Below, in pieces: positions 40,969-49,855 of a DNA stretch of 64,000 bases (the first letter of the stretch is position 1; the number at the start of each line of letters is the position of its first letter). Source of the stretch: Pseudogemmatithrix sp031430835 (GTDB lineage: Bacteria; Gemmatimonadota; Gemmatimonadetes; Gemmatimonadales; Gemmatimonadaceae); assembly GCA_031430835.1 (NCBI GenBank), contig JANPCH010000052.1, forward strand, positions 1 through 64,000. The letters run 5' to 3'. The position numbers and the translations under genes are program-made. The notes under the pieces are model-generated. The model was not told the DNA's origin. It did no database searches and saw only the letters and a list, made by a program, of their open reading frames with translations.

Positions 40969-42111
40969 TCATCCCGAGATGCGCGCTTCCACGAAGATGG
41001 GGGCCATCAGGCCCGCAAGCGAGCGGCCGTGGGGGTCCTGATTGCCCCGGATCGCATTGACCATCTCGAGAGCGGTCTGGGTCGCCGGTGGGAGCGCGGC
41101 GTCGCTCGACCCGAGGGGCGTGGTACGCTGGCCCCACTTCACGAGTAGCGAACAGTAGGTCAGCCCGCCGCCGAAGGCCGGCATCAGGATCCAACTCCCC
41201 GGCGTGACTCGCCCCGACTCGAGCGCCTCCACCAACGCGACCGGCACCGTCGCCGCACTCATGTTCCCGTACTTCTGCACGGTGACGATCACCTTCTCCA
41301 TCGGGATCCCGGCGTGCTTCGCCACGCTCTCGATGATCCGCAGGTTCGCCTGATGCGGGATCACCAGACTCACCTGCTCCGATACGATTCCATGATCCGC
41401 GAGCACCTTCACCGACGCATCAGACATCGCTTTCACCGCGCGCTTGAATATCACCCCTCCGTCGAAATCCCAGAGCGTGTCGCCGAAGGTGATGCCGTAT
41501 CCGGAGTAGCCGCACCCGAAACCGCGAACGCGCAGCGTCTGCCGCGCCTCGGCGTCGCAGCCGAGCACGCAGCCCAGCATCCCCTCCTCGTTCGGCGTCG
41601 CCTGCAGCACGACCGCCGCAGCGCCATCGCCGAAGAGCACCGCGACGTTCCGGTTGCTCCAGTCCATGTACCGCGAGATGAGTTCGACGCCGATCACCAC
41701 CGCATTACGCACCTGTCCGGTGCGGATCATCGCGGTAGCGGTGGCGAGTCCGTAGCAAAAGGAGGTGCAAGCGGTGTTGAGGTCGATCGCCGCCGCCTTG
41801 GTCGCGCCGAGCGCGAGTTGCACCCCCGACGAGCTGTTGGGGCAGAGCTCCTCGTTGCTCACGCCGCCATAGATCACGAGGTCGAGGTCCTTCGGGTCCA
41901 GCCCCGCGCAGGCGAGCGCGCGCTGCGCCGCGACGGTGGACAGCTCGATCGCGGTCACGTGCGAGATCCGGCGCTCCTTCATCCCTGTGCGCGACGTGAT
42001 CCACTCGTCCGACGTCTCGAGGAAGGTCGAGAGATCCTCATTGGTGAGGATCGCGGGCGGCATACAGGAGCCCCACCCGGTGATCGCGGCGTAGGTGGGT
42101 GTTGCGGTCAC
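40969..42111 (-). CDS. KAS III (FabH/PqsD-like) ketoacyl synthase with C-terminal extension
   Basis: 380 residues from a GTG overlapping the RidA stop (GTGA). The thiolase-fold triad is intact: Cys115 in NTACTSFCYG, His253 in IPHQANLRI and Asn283 in YGNMSAAT. FabH condenses acetyl-CoA with malonyl-ACP. Paralogues such as PqsD take anthraniloyl-CoA. About 50 extra residues follow the usual end (TYCSLLVKW), including a helix TQTALEMVNAIRGNQDPHGRSL. As last gene of an operon encoding an aminobenzoate-CoA ligase, it is likelier to use an aromatic or ring-cleavage CoA ester than to initiate fatty-acid synthesis (inference). Confidence 0.85.
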   Translation of the reverse strand: MTATPTYAAITGWGSCMPPAILTNEDLSTFLETSDEWITSRTGMKERRISHVTAIELSTVAAQRALACAGLDPKDLDLVIYGGVSNEELCPNSSSGVQLALGATKAAAIDLNTACTSFCYGLATATAMIRTGQVRNAVVIGVELISRYMDWSNRNVAVLFGDGAAAVVLQATPNEEGMLGCVLGCDAEARQTLRVRGFGCGYSGYGITFGDTLWDFDGGVIFKRAVKAMSDASVKVLADHGIVSEQVSLVIPHQANLRIIESVAKHAGIPMEKVIVTVQKYGNMSAATVPVALVEALESGRVTPGSWILMPAFGGGLTYCSLLVKWGQRTTPLGSSDAALPPATQTALEMVNAIRGNQDPHGRSLAGLMAPIFVEARISG

Positions 42112-42503
42112 GGCACCACCGCCGTCGCTTCGATCTCGACGAGCGCTTCCGGTTCCATAAGCGCAGCGACCTGCACTGCCGTCATCGCCGGATAGTTCTT
42201 TCCCATGACCTCACGATACACGGCGCCAAGCGGCTTCGCCGCGTCGACGTACTGCGCGCGATCCGTCACGTACCACGTGAGCCGCACGAGATGCTCGGGG
42301 CCCGCCCCATCCTCGGCGAGGATCGCAAGAATGTTCTGCAGCGACTGGCGCGCCTGTTCGACGAAGTCACCGGTGGCGAGCCTTCGCTCGGTGTCCCATC
42401 CGATCTGACCGGCGACGAAGATCGCGCGCCCACTCGCAGAGACGCCGTTGGCGTATCCGCTCGGTCGCGGCCAGCCGTCGGGTTGCAGGAAACGCGGACT
42501 CAT
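42108..42503 (-). CDS. RidA-family enamine/imine deaminase, operon member
   Basis: 131 residues of the YjgF/YER057c/UK114 family: GYANGVSASGRAIFVAGQIGWD, the central LVRLTWYVTDRAQY, and the C-terminal YPAMTAVQVAALMEPEALVEIEATAV. In place of the Arg-Asn-Pro type signature this member has PAMTAVQVAAL with Met and Thr, so activity may differ from classic RidA. In the presumed pathway the reductively hydroxylated anthraniloyl-CoA carries an enamine, so a RidA fold could remove ammonia (inference). Overlaps: ATGA with the ligase gene upstream and GTGA with the KAS III gene downstream. Confidence 0.85.
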   Translation of the reverse strand: MSPRFLQPDGWPRPSGYANGVSASGRAIFVAGQIGWDTERRLATGDFVEQARQSLQNILAILAEDGAGPEHLVRLTWYVTDRAQYVDAAKPLGAVYREVMGKNYPAMTAVQVAALMEPEALVEIEATAVVP

Positions 42504-44146
42504 CTTCCCTCCTTGAGGCGAAAGCGCTGCAGCTTCCCGGTGTCGGTCTTGGGGAGCGCCTGGGTGAACTCGACGACGCGGGGATACTTGTAGGGCGCGA
42601 TCGTCGCCTTGACGTGGTCCTGGATCGCACGAGCCAGCGCGTCGGTCGCCTCGATCCCAGCGCGCAGGACGACGAAGGCCTTCACCGCCTGCCCGCGATC
42701 GATGTCGGGCACGCCGACCACTGCGCACTCGGCCACATCGGGATGTGTGAGCACCGCGCTCTCCACCTCGGGCGCACCGATGTTGTAGCCGGCCGAGAGG
42801 ATCAGGTCGTCGGTGCGCGCTCTGAAGAAGACGTACCCGTCGGCGTCCATCAGGCAGGCGTCGCCGGTGAGGTTCCAGCCGCCGCGCACGTACTCGCGCT
42901 GGCGTGGATCGCTCAGGTAGCGGCAGCCGGTCGGTCCCCGCACTGCGAGCCGTCCCACCGTGCCGTGCGGCACGGGCGTCAGTTCGTCGTCGAGCACCGC
43001 GACTTCGTAACCCGGCACGGCGCGCCCGATCGCTCCGGCGCGCACATCCTTCCCCGCGGCCGCGATGAAGATGTGGATGAGCTCCGTGGCACCGATTCCA
43101 TCAAGCATCTCGATCCCAGTCACCTCGCGCCAGAGTGTGCGCGTCGCGTTGGGCAGCGCCTCGCCGGCCGAGACCGACGCGCGGAGGGTGCCGAGTCGCC
43201 AGCGTGAGGGCTCCCGCTTCATCGCGAGCGCCATCTGCCGGTAGAAGGTCGGTGCGGTGAAGCTGACCGTCGCGTGCGCCGCCTCGACCGCATCGAGGAG
43301 GATCTCCGGCGTCGCCTTCTCGAGCAGCACGGCCGCTCCGCGTGCCGCGAGCGGAAAGCAGAGGAGTCCGCCGAGACCGAAGGTGAAGGCCAACGGGGGC
43401 GTGCCGATGCAGCGGTCGGTGTGCGTCGCCTGCAGCACTTGACGCGAGAAGCCGTCGCACATCGCCATCACGTCGCGGTGGAAGTGCAGGCACCCCTTGG
43501 GCACGCCGGTCGTGCCCGAGGTGAAGGCGATGAGGCAGATGTCGTCGCGGCTCGTCTGCACGGCGGCGAAGGGCTTCCGATGGCGCGCCATGAGTGCCTC
43601 GAGTCCATCGGGCGCGTCGGCGCCCCAGCAATACAGTGCGCGGACGGTCGTCGGCGCTTCGGTCGCGGCGCGGAGCTCTTCGACCAGTCGCGCGTCGCAG
43701 AGTGCCGCGTCGCAGCGCGCCCGCTCGGCGATCACCCGGAGTTCCTTGGCTCGAAGCAGTGGCATCGTCGTCACGGCGACGAGTCCGGCCTTGAGTGTCG
43801 CGAGCCAGGCCACGGCCATCCAACGGCCATTGAATCCCCGCAGGAGGAGGCGGTTCCCCGGGACGAGGCCGAGATCCTCGCGCAGGACGTACGCGAGCGC
43901 ATCCACATCGGCGAGCAGCTCGTCGTACGTCGTCTCGGTCCATCCCCCGTTCCCATCGGGCGTCACAAGGGCGGCGCGGTGACCGTTCCCCTCGGTGACG
44001 GCGTCGTCGAGCAGTCGCACGCTCGCATTCAGCGTGGCCGGATAGTCGTAGACGCCGTCGAGCCGCAGCACTGGCCACTCCTCGGCCGGCGGGAGCTGCG
44101 CGCGCGACCAGCCATCGGTGTGAGCGCTGGGGCGGAGCCCGCTCAT
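42500..44146 (-). CDS. 2-aminobenzoate-CoA ligase type (benzoate-CoA ligase family)
   Basis: 548 residues, ANL superfamily. The AMP-binding loop is ICLIAFTSGTTGVPKG, with GAPEVESAVLTHP (A8-type) and KTDTGKLQRF (catalytic Lys) at the C-terminus. The N-terminus (DYPATLNASVRLLDDAV, DLGLVPGNRLLLRGFNGRWM, TMPLLRAKELRVIAERA) matches aminobenzoate-CoA ligases rather than acetate or fatty-acid enzymes. The reaction is ATP-dependent formation of anthraniloyl-CoA. The gene overlaps acyl-CoA dehydrogenase upstream and RidA downstream (ATGA each). The substrate is set by homology style and context, so other hydroxy- or aminobenzoates remain possible. Confidence 0.85.
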   Translation of the reverse strand: MSGLRPSAHTDGWSRAQLPPAEEWPVLRLDGVYDYPATLNASVRLLDDAVTEGNGHRAALVTPDGNGGWTETTYDELLADVDALAYVLREDLGLVPGNRLLLRGFNGRWMAVAWLATLKAGLVAVTTMPLLRAKELRVIAERARCDAALCDARLVEELRAATEAPTTVRALYCWGADAPDGLEALMARHRKPFAAVQTSRDDICLIAFTSGTTGVPKGCLHFHRDVMAMCDGFSRQVLQATHTDRCIGTPPLAFTFGLGGLLCFPLAARGAAVLLEKATPEILLDAVEAAHATVSFTAPTFYRQMALAMKREPSRWRLGTLRASVSAGEALPNATRTLWREVTGIEMLDGIGATELIHIFIAAAGKDVRAGAIGRAVPGYEVAVLDDELTPVPHGTVGRLAVRGPTGCRYLSDPRQREYVRGGWNLTGDACLMDADGYVFFRARTDDLILSAGYNIGAPEVESAVLTHPDVAECAVVGVPDIDRGQAVKAFVVLRAGIEATDALARAIQDHVKATIAPYKYPRVVEFTQALPKTDTGKLQRFRLKEGR

Positions 44147-45354
44147 CGCGTCGGTCCTCCATTCGCGGCCTTCAGGATCTCGCGTCCGACCAGGAGTCGC
44201 TGCACCTCGGTCGCTCCCTCGTAGATCCGGAGTGAACGGATCTCGCGATAGAGCCGCTCGACGATCTCGCCGACGCGCACCCCACGGCCACCGTGCAACT
44301 GCACCGCGCGATCGATGATCCGTTGCGCGAGCTCGGTCGCGGCGAGTTTGGCCATCGCGGCGACGGTGGTCGTGCGCTCCTCGCGCGTATCGCGCTGCCA
44401 GGCGGCGCGATAGGTGAGGAGCGCGGCTGAATCGAGTTCGGTGGCCATGTCACCGATGATCGCCTGCGCGAGGGGCTGCGCCGCGAGGGTCGCGCCGAAC
44501 ATCCCGCGCCGGTTCGCGTGTGACACCGTCTCGTCGAGTGCCCTCCGAGCGAATCCCACCGCTGCGGCAGCGACCGAGACGCGGAAGATGTCGAGCGTCC
44601 GCATCGCGAGTGTGAACCCCTCGCCCTCCGCGCCAAGCAGATGCGCCGTCGGCACGACGCAGCCACTCAGGCTGATCGTCGCCAGCGGATGCGGCGCGAT
44701 CGTCTCGATCCGTTCGGTGATCACGAGACCCGGCGTGGTCGCCGACACGAGGAAGGCGCTGATCCCCTTCGCGCCCACGCTCCCTCGGTCGCTCCGCGCG
44801 AAGACGCAGTAGAAGTCGGCGATCCCACCATTTGAGATCCAGGTCTTCGTGCCGTCGAGTCGCCAACCGCCGGCGACCTTCTCGGCCCGCGTGGTGATCG
44901 CCGCGACGTCCGAGCCGGCGTCCGGTTCCGAGAGTGCGAAGGCCGCGATCGCGCGCCCGTCAGCGACGCGCGGCAGCCACTCGGCCTGCACCGATTCGCT
45001 GCCGCCGAGTGTCACCGCCCCGGAGCCGAGTCCCTGCATCGCGAAGGCGAAGTCGGCGAGGCCGTCGTGCGCGGCGAGCACCTCGCGCAGCACGCAGAGC
45101 GCGCGCGAGTCGAGATTGGCGAGGGTGCCGCCATGGGCGCGTGGCACGCAGTAGCGGAGGAACCCCTCCGCGCCGAGCCGGGTGACCCACTCGCGACAGG
45201 CGGCATCCGCGTCGGTGCGGTCGACCATCTGCGTCCTCACCCAGAGGGACGCGCGTGCGCCGAGGTCCCGATGATGCTCGTCGAGGAAGGGCCACTCGAG
45301 ATGCCTGGCGGGCACCGGTGTCGATCTCCGTCCCCTTCGTTCTCCTTCGGCCAT
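44143..45354 (-). CDS. Acyl-CoA dehydrogenase
   Basis: 403 residues, FAD-dependent. ACAD motifs: FALSEPDAGSDVAAI, GWRLDGTKTWISNGGIADFY, GRGVRVGEIVERLYRE and the catalytic-glutamate region LRIYEGATEVQRLLVGREIL at the C-terminus. ATG 45354 gives a short charged start (MAEGERRGRR); an upstream frame to 45489 runs into the enoyl-CoA hydratase gene. Sits 2 bp after the enoyl-CoA hydratase stop and overlaps the ligase start. In the pathway it would oxidise a ring-opened or alicyclic CoA thioester. Its electron acceptor, ETF, is not in the window. Confidence 0.9.
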   Translation of the reverse strand: MAEGERRGRRSTPVPARHLEWPFLDEHHRDLGARASLWVRTQMVDRTDADAACREWVTRLGAEGFLRYCVPRAHGGTLANLDSRALCVLREVLAAHDGLADFAFAMQGLGSGAVTLGGSESVQAEWLPRVADGRAIAAFALSEPDAGSDVAAITTRAEKVAGGWRLDGTKTWISNGGIADFYCVFARSDRGSVGAKGISAFLVSATTPGLVITERIETIAPHPLATISLSGCVVPTAHLLGAEGEGFTLAMRTLDIFRVSVAAAAVGFARRALDETVSHANRRGMFGATLAAQPLAQAIIGDMATELDSAALLTYRAAWQRDTREERTTTVAAMAKLAATELAQRIIDRAVQLHGGRGVRVGEIVERLYREIRSLRIYEGATEVQRLLVGREILKAANGGPTR

Positions 45355-45356
45355 CG

Positions 45357-46205
45357 TCAGTTCCCCTCGAAGGCGGGAGGACGTTTCGCCGCGAAGGCCT
45401 CGAAGGCGCGGCGGAAATCCTCCGTGCCCATGCAAAGCGCCTGCGCCTGCGCTTCCATCTCGAGTGCCGTCTCGACCGAGACGCTCCACTCCTGTTCAAG
45501 CATCCGTTTCGTCATCGCGTGAGCGAAGGTCGGACCACTCGCAAGCTCTCCGGCGCGCTGGACGCAGTCGGCCAGTAACGCGTCCGGCGCGATGACGGCG
45601 TTGTAGAAGCCGATGCGCTCTCCCTCCACCGAGTCGAAGGTGCGCCCGGTGAAGAGGAGTTCGGCGGCGCGTCCCTGACCGATGATCCGCGGGAGGATCG
45701 CGCAGGCCCCCATATCGCAGCCGGCGAGCCCGACGCGCGTGAAGAGGAAGGAGGTCTTGGTGCGTGGCGTCGCGATCCGAATGTCGCTCGCCAACGCGAG
45801 GATCGCGCCGCCTCCCGCCGCGACGCCGTCCACGGCTGCGATGATCGGCTGCGGGCAGCTCCGCATCGCCTTCACCACGTCGCCGGTCATCCGCGTGAAG
45901 TCGAGCAGCTCGGGGACCTTCATCTTCGTGAGCGGCTCGATGATCTCGAACACGTCGCCCCCTGAACAGAAGTTCCCGTCGGCGCCGGTGATGACGATCG
46001 CCCGAAGGTCGGAGGCGTAGGCGAGGTCACGGAAGAGGTCGCGCAACTCGGCGTAGGTGCCGAAGGTGAGCGGGTTCTTCTTCGCCGGGCGGTTCAGGGT
46101 GATCACCCCCACGCGCCCCTCGTGCGCGGCGGACCAGGTGAAGTGCGAGAAGGGGCGGCCGGCGATCGGTCGACGCATCGCAGCCATCGGGTCGGGAGCG
46201 GACAT
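45357..46205 (-). CDS. Enoyl-CoA hydratase/isomerase family protein
   Basis: 282 residues, crotonase fold. Oxyanion-hole segments AIVITGADGNFCSGGDV and VDGVAAGGGAILALASDIRIA are clear, followed by KTSFLFTRVGLAGCDMGACAILPRIIG and a C-terminal helix with AFEAFAAKRPPAFEGN, the usual RxxAFxxKRxPxFxGR end. The usual catalytic acid loop (GLAGCDMGACAIL) has Asp in place of Glu, so it may act as a hydrolase or lyase. The start overlaps the MarR stop (TGATG) and the stop is 2 bp before the acyl-CoA dehydrogenase start. It would handle ring-derived CoA esters. Confidence 0.88.
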   Translation of the reverse strand: MSAPDPMAAMRRPIAGRPFSHFTWSAAHEGRVGVITLNRPAKKNPLTFGTYAELRDLFRDLAYASDLRAIVITGADGNFCSGGDVFEIIEPLTKMKVPELLDFTRMTGDVVKAMRSCPQPIIAAVDGVAAGGGAILALASDIRIATPRTKTSFLFTRVGLAGCDMGACAILPRIIGQGRAAELLFTGRTFDSVEGERIGFYNAVIAPDALLADCVQRAGELASGPTFAHAMTKRMLEQEWSVSVETALEMEAQAQALCMGTEDFRRAFEAFAAKRPPAFEGN

Positions 46206-46690
46206 CAGAGTGACCTCTCGAGTCGGAGGTGCTGTTTCACGGTGCCGAGGAGGGTGTGCATCGAGCGCCTTTCGGTGGCGGTGAGTCCGGCGAAGAGCCG
46301 GATGATGAGGGCTTCGTGGGCGCGGGCCATTGCGCTGAAGTGCCGCCGACCGGCGGCGGTGAGTCGGACGACCACGGCCCGCCGGTCGTCGGGTGCGACA
46401 CGGCGGCGCACCAGCCCTTCCTCCTCCAGCGCCGCAACGAGCCAGGTGACGTTGCCGTTGGTGGTGAGGATCCGCTCCGACAGTTCGCCCATCCGCAACC
46501 CATCGGGGTGGCGATAGAGCTGCGCGAGGAGGTCGAAGCGGGGCAGGGAGGAGCGGAACTCCCGTTTGAGTGAGCCGTCGACGACGCGCTCGACCATCGT
46601 CGTGCAGGTGAAGAGTCGCAGCCAAAGACGCAGGGCTTCGTGGTCCTCGCCGTGGAGGCGGGTCTCGGGATCGGCGACGGGGAGGATCAC
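46205..46690 (-). CDS. MarR-family regulator of the aminobenzoate operon
   Basis: 161 residues from a GTG. The winged-helix core includes FRSSLPRFDLLAQLYRHPDGLRMGELSERI, TTNGNVTWLVAALEEEGLVRRR and the wing VAPDDRRAVVVRLTAAGRR. MarR proteins in aromatic-acid clusters (for example BadR, HcaR or CouR types) usually bind the CoA thioester formed by the ligase, which lifts repression. The gene is embedded in the operon, with a GTGA overlap from the SDR gene and TGATG to the hydratase. That arrangement predicts autoregulation. No operator could be placed upstream of 49823. Confidence 0.88.
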   Translation of the reverse strand: MILPVADPETRLHGEDHEALRLWLRLFTCTTMVERVVDGSLKREFRSSLPRFDLLAQLYRHPDGLRMGELSERILTTNGNVTWLVAALEEEGLVRRRVAPDDRRAVVVRLTAAGRRHFSAMARAHEALIIRLFAGLTATERRSMHTLLGTVKQHLRLERSL

Positions 46691-47454
46691 GGCGCACCCA
46701 TCAGGGCGCGCGCTTCGCCGGTCGTGCGGCTAGCGGGATCGCAGTACGCGAGCACCGCCTCCGCGACCTCGTCGGTGGTGACGAGCCGCGTCTGGCCGGC
46801 GTCGCGGAGCATCGCGGCCAACGCTTTCTGCGAACTCAGTCCGGTCTTCGTCGTGATCCGCTCAATCGCGCCGCTCACCAGTTGAGTATCGACGTAGCCG
46901 GGACAGACGGCATTCACCGTGACACCCTTGTCGCGGTACTCCGCGGCGAGAGCGCGGGTGAGGCCGACCATCGCGTGCTTGGCGCTCGCATACGCGGAGA
47001 TGTACGGCCCGCCCTGGAGGCCGGCGATGCTGGCGACGTTCACGATCCGGCCCGCGCCGCGGGCGAGCATCGCCGGCAACACGGCCTGCGAGATCAACAC
47101 CGGCGCGCGCAGATGCATGACGAGCATCTCCTCGAAGAGGTGCGGACCGGACTTGAGGAATGGTGCCGACGTCGCCGTGCCCGCGTTGTTGATGAGGATC
47201 GTGACCGGACCGAGCCCCTCGACGGCGGCCGCGCAAGCTGCGCGCACGGCATCGCCATCGGTGATGTCGGCCTCAACGATGCTCACGCGCACCCCGAGGG
47301 CGCCGAGCTCGTCGGCGAGCGTGGTCGCGCTCGCTTTCGTACGCACCATCATCGTGACGTCAGCGCCGGCGGTGGCGAGCTTGCGCGCCACTGCGGCCCC
47401 GATGCCCCGGTTCGCGCCTGTCACGAGGGCGTGTTCACCTCTGAACTGTATCAC
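46687..47454 (-). CDS. Short-chain dehydrogenase/reductase of the aminobenzoate operon
   Basis: 255 residues from a GTG overlapping the fused hydroxylase stop. Complete SDR motifs: TGANRGIGAAVARKL (cofactor), ILINNAGTATSAP, catalytic Ser in NVASIAGLQGG, YxxxK as YASAKHAMVGL, and CPGYVDT. NAD(P)H-dependent oxidation or reduction of a cyclic alcohol/ketone intermediate is likely, consistent with a hydroxylated or reduced ring after the bifunctional enzyme acts. Overlaps with both neighbours make it a co-translated member of the operon. Confidence 0.9.
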   Translation of the reverse strand: MIQFRGEHALVTGANRGIGAAVARKLATAGADVTMMVRTKASATTLADELGALGVRVSIVEADITDGDAVRAACAAAVEGLGPVTILINNAGTATSAPFLKSGPHLFEEMLVMHLRAPVLISQAVLPAMLARGAGRIVNVASIAGLQGGPYISAYASAKHAMVGLTRALAAEYRDKGVTVNAVCPGYVDTQLVSGAIERITTKTGLSSQKALAAMLRDAGQTRLVTTDEVAEAVLAYCDPASRTTGEARALMGAP

Positions 47455-49823
47455 GTGAGTTCCCCTCGCTCGAGTTTCGGTGCGGTCTGGGCCAGCTCGG
47501 CGCGTTGCCGTTCCATCAGACGGTCGAGTTGGGTCTTGGCTGCACGGTACTGCGCGGGCCAGAGCGATTCGGTGTTCGCGAATCCGAGACGCGCACTCTC
47601 GGCGAGAAGCCAGGCCGGATTCACGAGATGCGGTCGCCCGATCGCGACGAGGTCAGCGCGTCCCGAAGCGATGATGCCGTTCGCCTGGTCGGCGTCGGTG
47701 ATCGCGCCCACCGCGATCGTCGCGATCCCCGCCTCCTGCCGCACGCGATCGGCGAAGGGCGTCTGCCACATCCGACCGAACACGGGACGCTCCTCCTTGA
47801 TGACCTGGCCCGCGGAGACGTCGATCAGGTCCGCGCCCGCCTCTTTGAAGAGGCGCGCGATCGCGACCGCATCGTCGGCGGTGTTGCCGCCGGGCGCCCA
47901 ATCGTGCGCCGAGATCCGCACCGAGCAGGGGAGTTCCGTCGGCCACACCGCGCGCATCGCCGCGAAGACCTCGAGCGGGTAGCGCGCGCGACCCTCGAGC
48001 GAGCCGCCGTATCCGTCCGTCCGCCGATTGGTGAGGGGCGACAGGAATGCCGAGAGGAGATAGCCGTGCGCGCAGTGCAGTTCGAGCCAGTCGAATCCGG
48101 CTGCGGCACCGAGGCGCGTCGCCCGCACGAACTCCTCGGTCACACGGTCCATCTCGGCGCGGCTCATCGCGCGCGCGACCTGCGAGATCCCCGTGAGATA
48201 CTGCGTCTCCGACGGTGCGACGAGCGGCCACTCCCCATCTGGCAATGGCTGGTCCACGCCTTCCCACATCCTCTTCGTCGCTCCCTTCGCACCGGCGTGG
48301 CCGAGTTGCAGGCCGATCTTCGCCGGCGAGTGTTCGTGGACGAACCGAACGATCCGCGCCCACGCATCGCGGTGGCCCTCGCTCCAGAGTCCGGTGCACC
48401 AGGGAGTGATCCGCGCGTCGGGAGCGACGCAGGTCATCTCGGTCATCACAAGGCCGGCGCCGCCGGTGGCGCGGGCGCCGAGATGGACGAAGTGCCAGTC
48501 GGTTGGCGTGCCATCGGGCGCCGCTGTGTACTGGGCCATCGGTGAGACGACCACGCGGTTCGGCAACGTGACCGACCGAACGCGGTACGGCGTGAGCAGC
48601 GCGGGAGGCGCGGGCGTGCCGGTGCGGAGCGTGACACCGGCCTGCTGCGCGAACCACCGCTCGAACGCCGCGACATATCCGGGGTCGCGAACGCGCAGGT
48701 TCTCGTGGGAGATGCGCTGCGACCGCGTGAGCAGGGAATAGGCCAGTTGCTCCGGCGCGAGCGTCGCGTACCGGTCCACGTGCTCGAACCATTCGGTCGA
48801 GTTCCTCGCGGCGTTCTGGAGCTTGAGCACTTCGACCGTCCGTTCCTGCTGGTACCGGTCGAGCGCCACCGTCACCGTGCCTTCGGAGGCGAGCATCGCG
48901 TCGAGCGCGATCGCGTCCTCGAGGGCGAGCTTGCTCCCCGATCCGATCGAGAAGTGCGCTGTGTGCGCGGCGTCCCCGAGGAGGACGACGGGGACCTTCC
49001 GTGCGCCGGACTGGATCCAATGCACCCACCGCCCGCAGGTGATGCGCGGGAAACGGATCCACTGCGCGGACCCACGGAGGTGCGTTGCGTTGCTGCGGAG
49101 CGGCGCTCCTTCGAGCTGCGCCGCGAAGAGTCGCTCGCAGAAGGCGATCCTATCGCTCGCTTCCATCCGCCCGAGTCCAGCACGCTCCCACACGTCATCC
49201 GGTGTCTCGACGATGAACGTGCTCATACCCTCGGCGAACTGGTACGCGTGGGCCTGGAACCAGCCGTGCGGCGTCTCGGCGAAGGCGAAGGTGAAAGCGT
49301 CGAATGGACGCGGAGTGCCGAGCCAGACGTAGCGGCACCGCCGCAGCTCGACGTCGGGGCGGTAGCTCGCCGCGTAGCGTTCGCGGATCCGGCTGTTCAG
49401 TCCGTCGGCGGCGATCACGAGGTCGTAGTTCCCGTCGGCCACCGCCGTCTCGAGGTCGGGAGCCGTCTCCCGCTCGAACGCGAGCTCGACGCCAAGGGCC
49501 GCGCACCGCTGCTGGAGGATCGCGAGCAGCGCCTTGCGCCCGATGCCGCTGAACCCATGGCCACCGGAACGGACGACCCGTCCGCGGAAGTGCACCGCGA
49601 TGTCGTCCCAGTGATGCAGGGCGCGGGCGATCGGCTCGGCGCTCGCGGGGTCGGCGGCGCGCAGGTTGGCCACCGTCTGGTCGGAGAGCACCACGCCCCA
49701 GCCGAAGGTATCGTCGGCGCGATTCCGTTCCTGGAGGACGACGTGCGTCGCGGGGTCACGCCGCTTGAGGAGCAGCGCCGCGTAGAGGCCACCCGGTCCA
49801 CCGCCGACGACGAGGACGCGCAG
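47451..49823 (-). CDS. Fused flavin hydroxylase/OYE reductase (2-aminobenzoyl-CoA monooxygenase/reductase or salicylyl-CoA 5-hydroxylase type), probable CTG start
   Basis: About 790 residues. Residues 1-370 are an FAD monooxygenase of salicylate-hydroxylase type (RVLVVGGGPGGLYAALLL, WGVVLSDQTV, DGLNSRIRERY, LLGDAAHTAHFSIGSG). About residues 405-770 are an Old Yellow Enzyme barrel (RVVVSPMAQYTA, LGHAGAKG, LHCAHGYLLSAFLSP, NRRTDGYGGS). This fusion is the hallmark enzyme of aerobic anthranilate degradation via anthraniloyl-CoA. ATG or GTG starts are lacking ahead of the FAD motif: a stop occurs at about 49866-49868 and the first in-frame GTG (49697) would remove it. CTG 49823, giving (M)RVLVVGGGPGG, matches the usual family start. 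First gene of the operon. Confidence 0.88.
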   Translation of the reverse strand: MRVLVVGGGPGGLYAALLLKRRDPATHVVLQERNRADDTFGWGVVLSDQTVANLRAADPASAEPIARALHHWDDIAVHFRGRVVRSGGHGFSGIGRKALLAILQQRCAALGVELAFERETAPDLETAVADGNYDLVIAADGLNSRIRERYAASYRPDVELRRCRYVWLGTPRPFDAFTFAFAETPHGWFQAHAYQFAEGMSTFIVETPDDVWERAGLGRMEASDRIAFCERLFAAQLEGAPLRSNATHLRGSAQWIRFPRITCGRWVHWIQSGARKVPVVLLGDAAHTAHFSIGSGSKLALEDAIALDAMLASEGTVTVALDRYQQERTVEVLKLQNAARNSTEWFEHVDRYATLAPEQLAYSLLTRSQRISHENLRVRDPGYVAAFERWFAQQAGVTLRTGTPAPPALLTPYRVRSVTLPNRVVVSPMAQYTAAPDGTPTDWHFVHLGARATGGAGLVMTEMTCVAPDARITPWCTGLWSEGHRDAWARIVRFVHEHSPAKIGLQLGHAGAKGATKRMWEGVDQPLPDGEWPLVAPSETQYLTGISQVARAMSRAEMDRVTEEFVRATRLGAAAGFDWLELHCAHGYLLSAFLSPLTNRRTDGYGGSLEGRARYPLEVFAAMRAVWPTELPCSVRISAHDWAPGGNTADDAVAIARLFKEAGADLIDVSAGQVIKEERPVFGRMWQTPFADRVRQEAGIATIAVGAITDADQANGIIASGRADLVAIGRPHLVNPAWLLAESARLGFANTESLWPAQYRAAKTQLDRLMERQRAELAQTAPKLERGELT

Positions 49824-49855
49824 GGAGAGCTCACTAGGGAGGATGGCTGACGATA

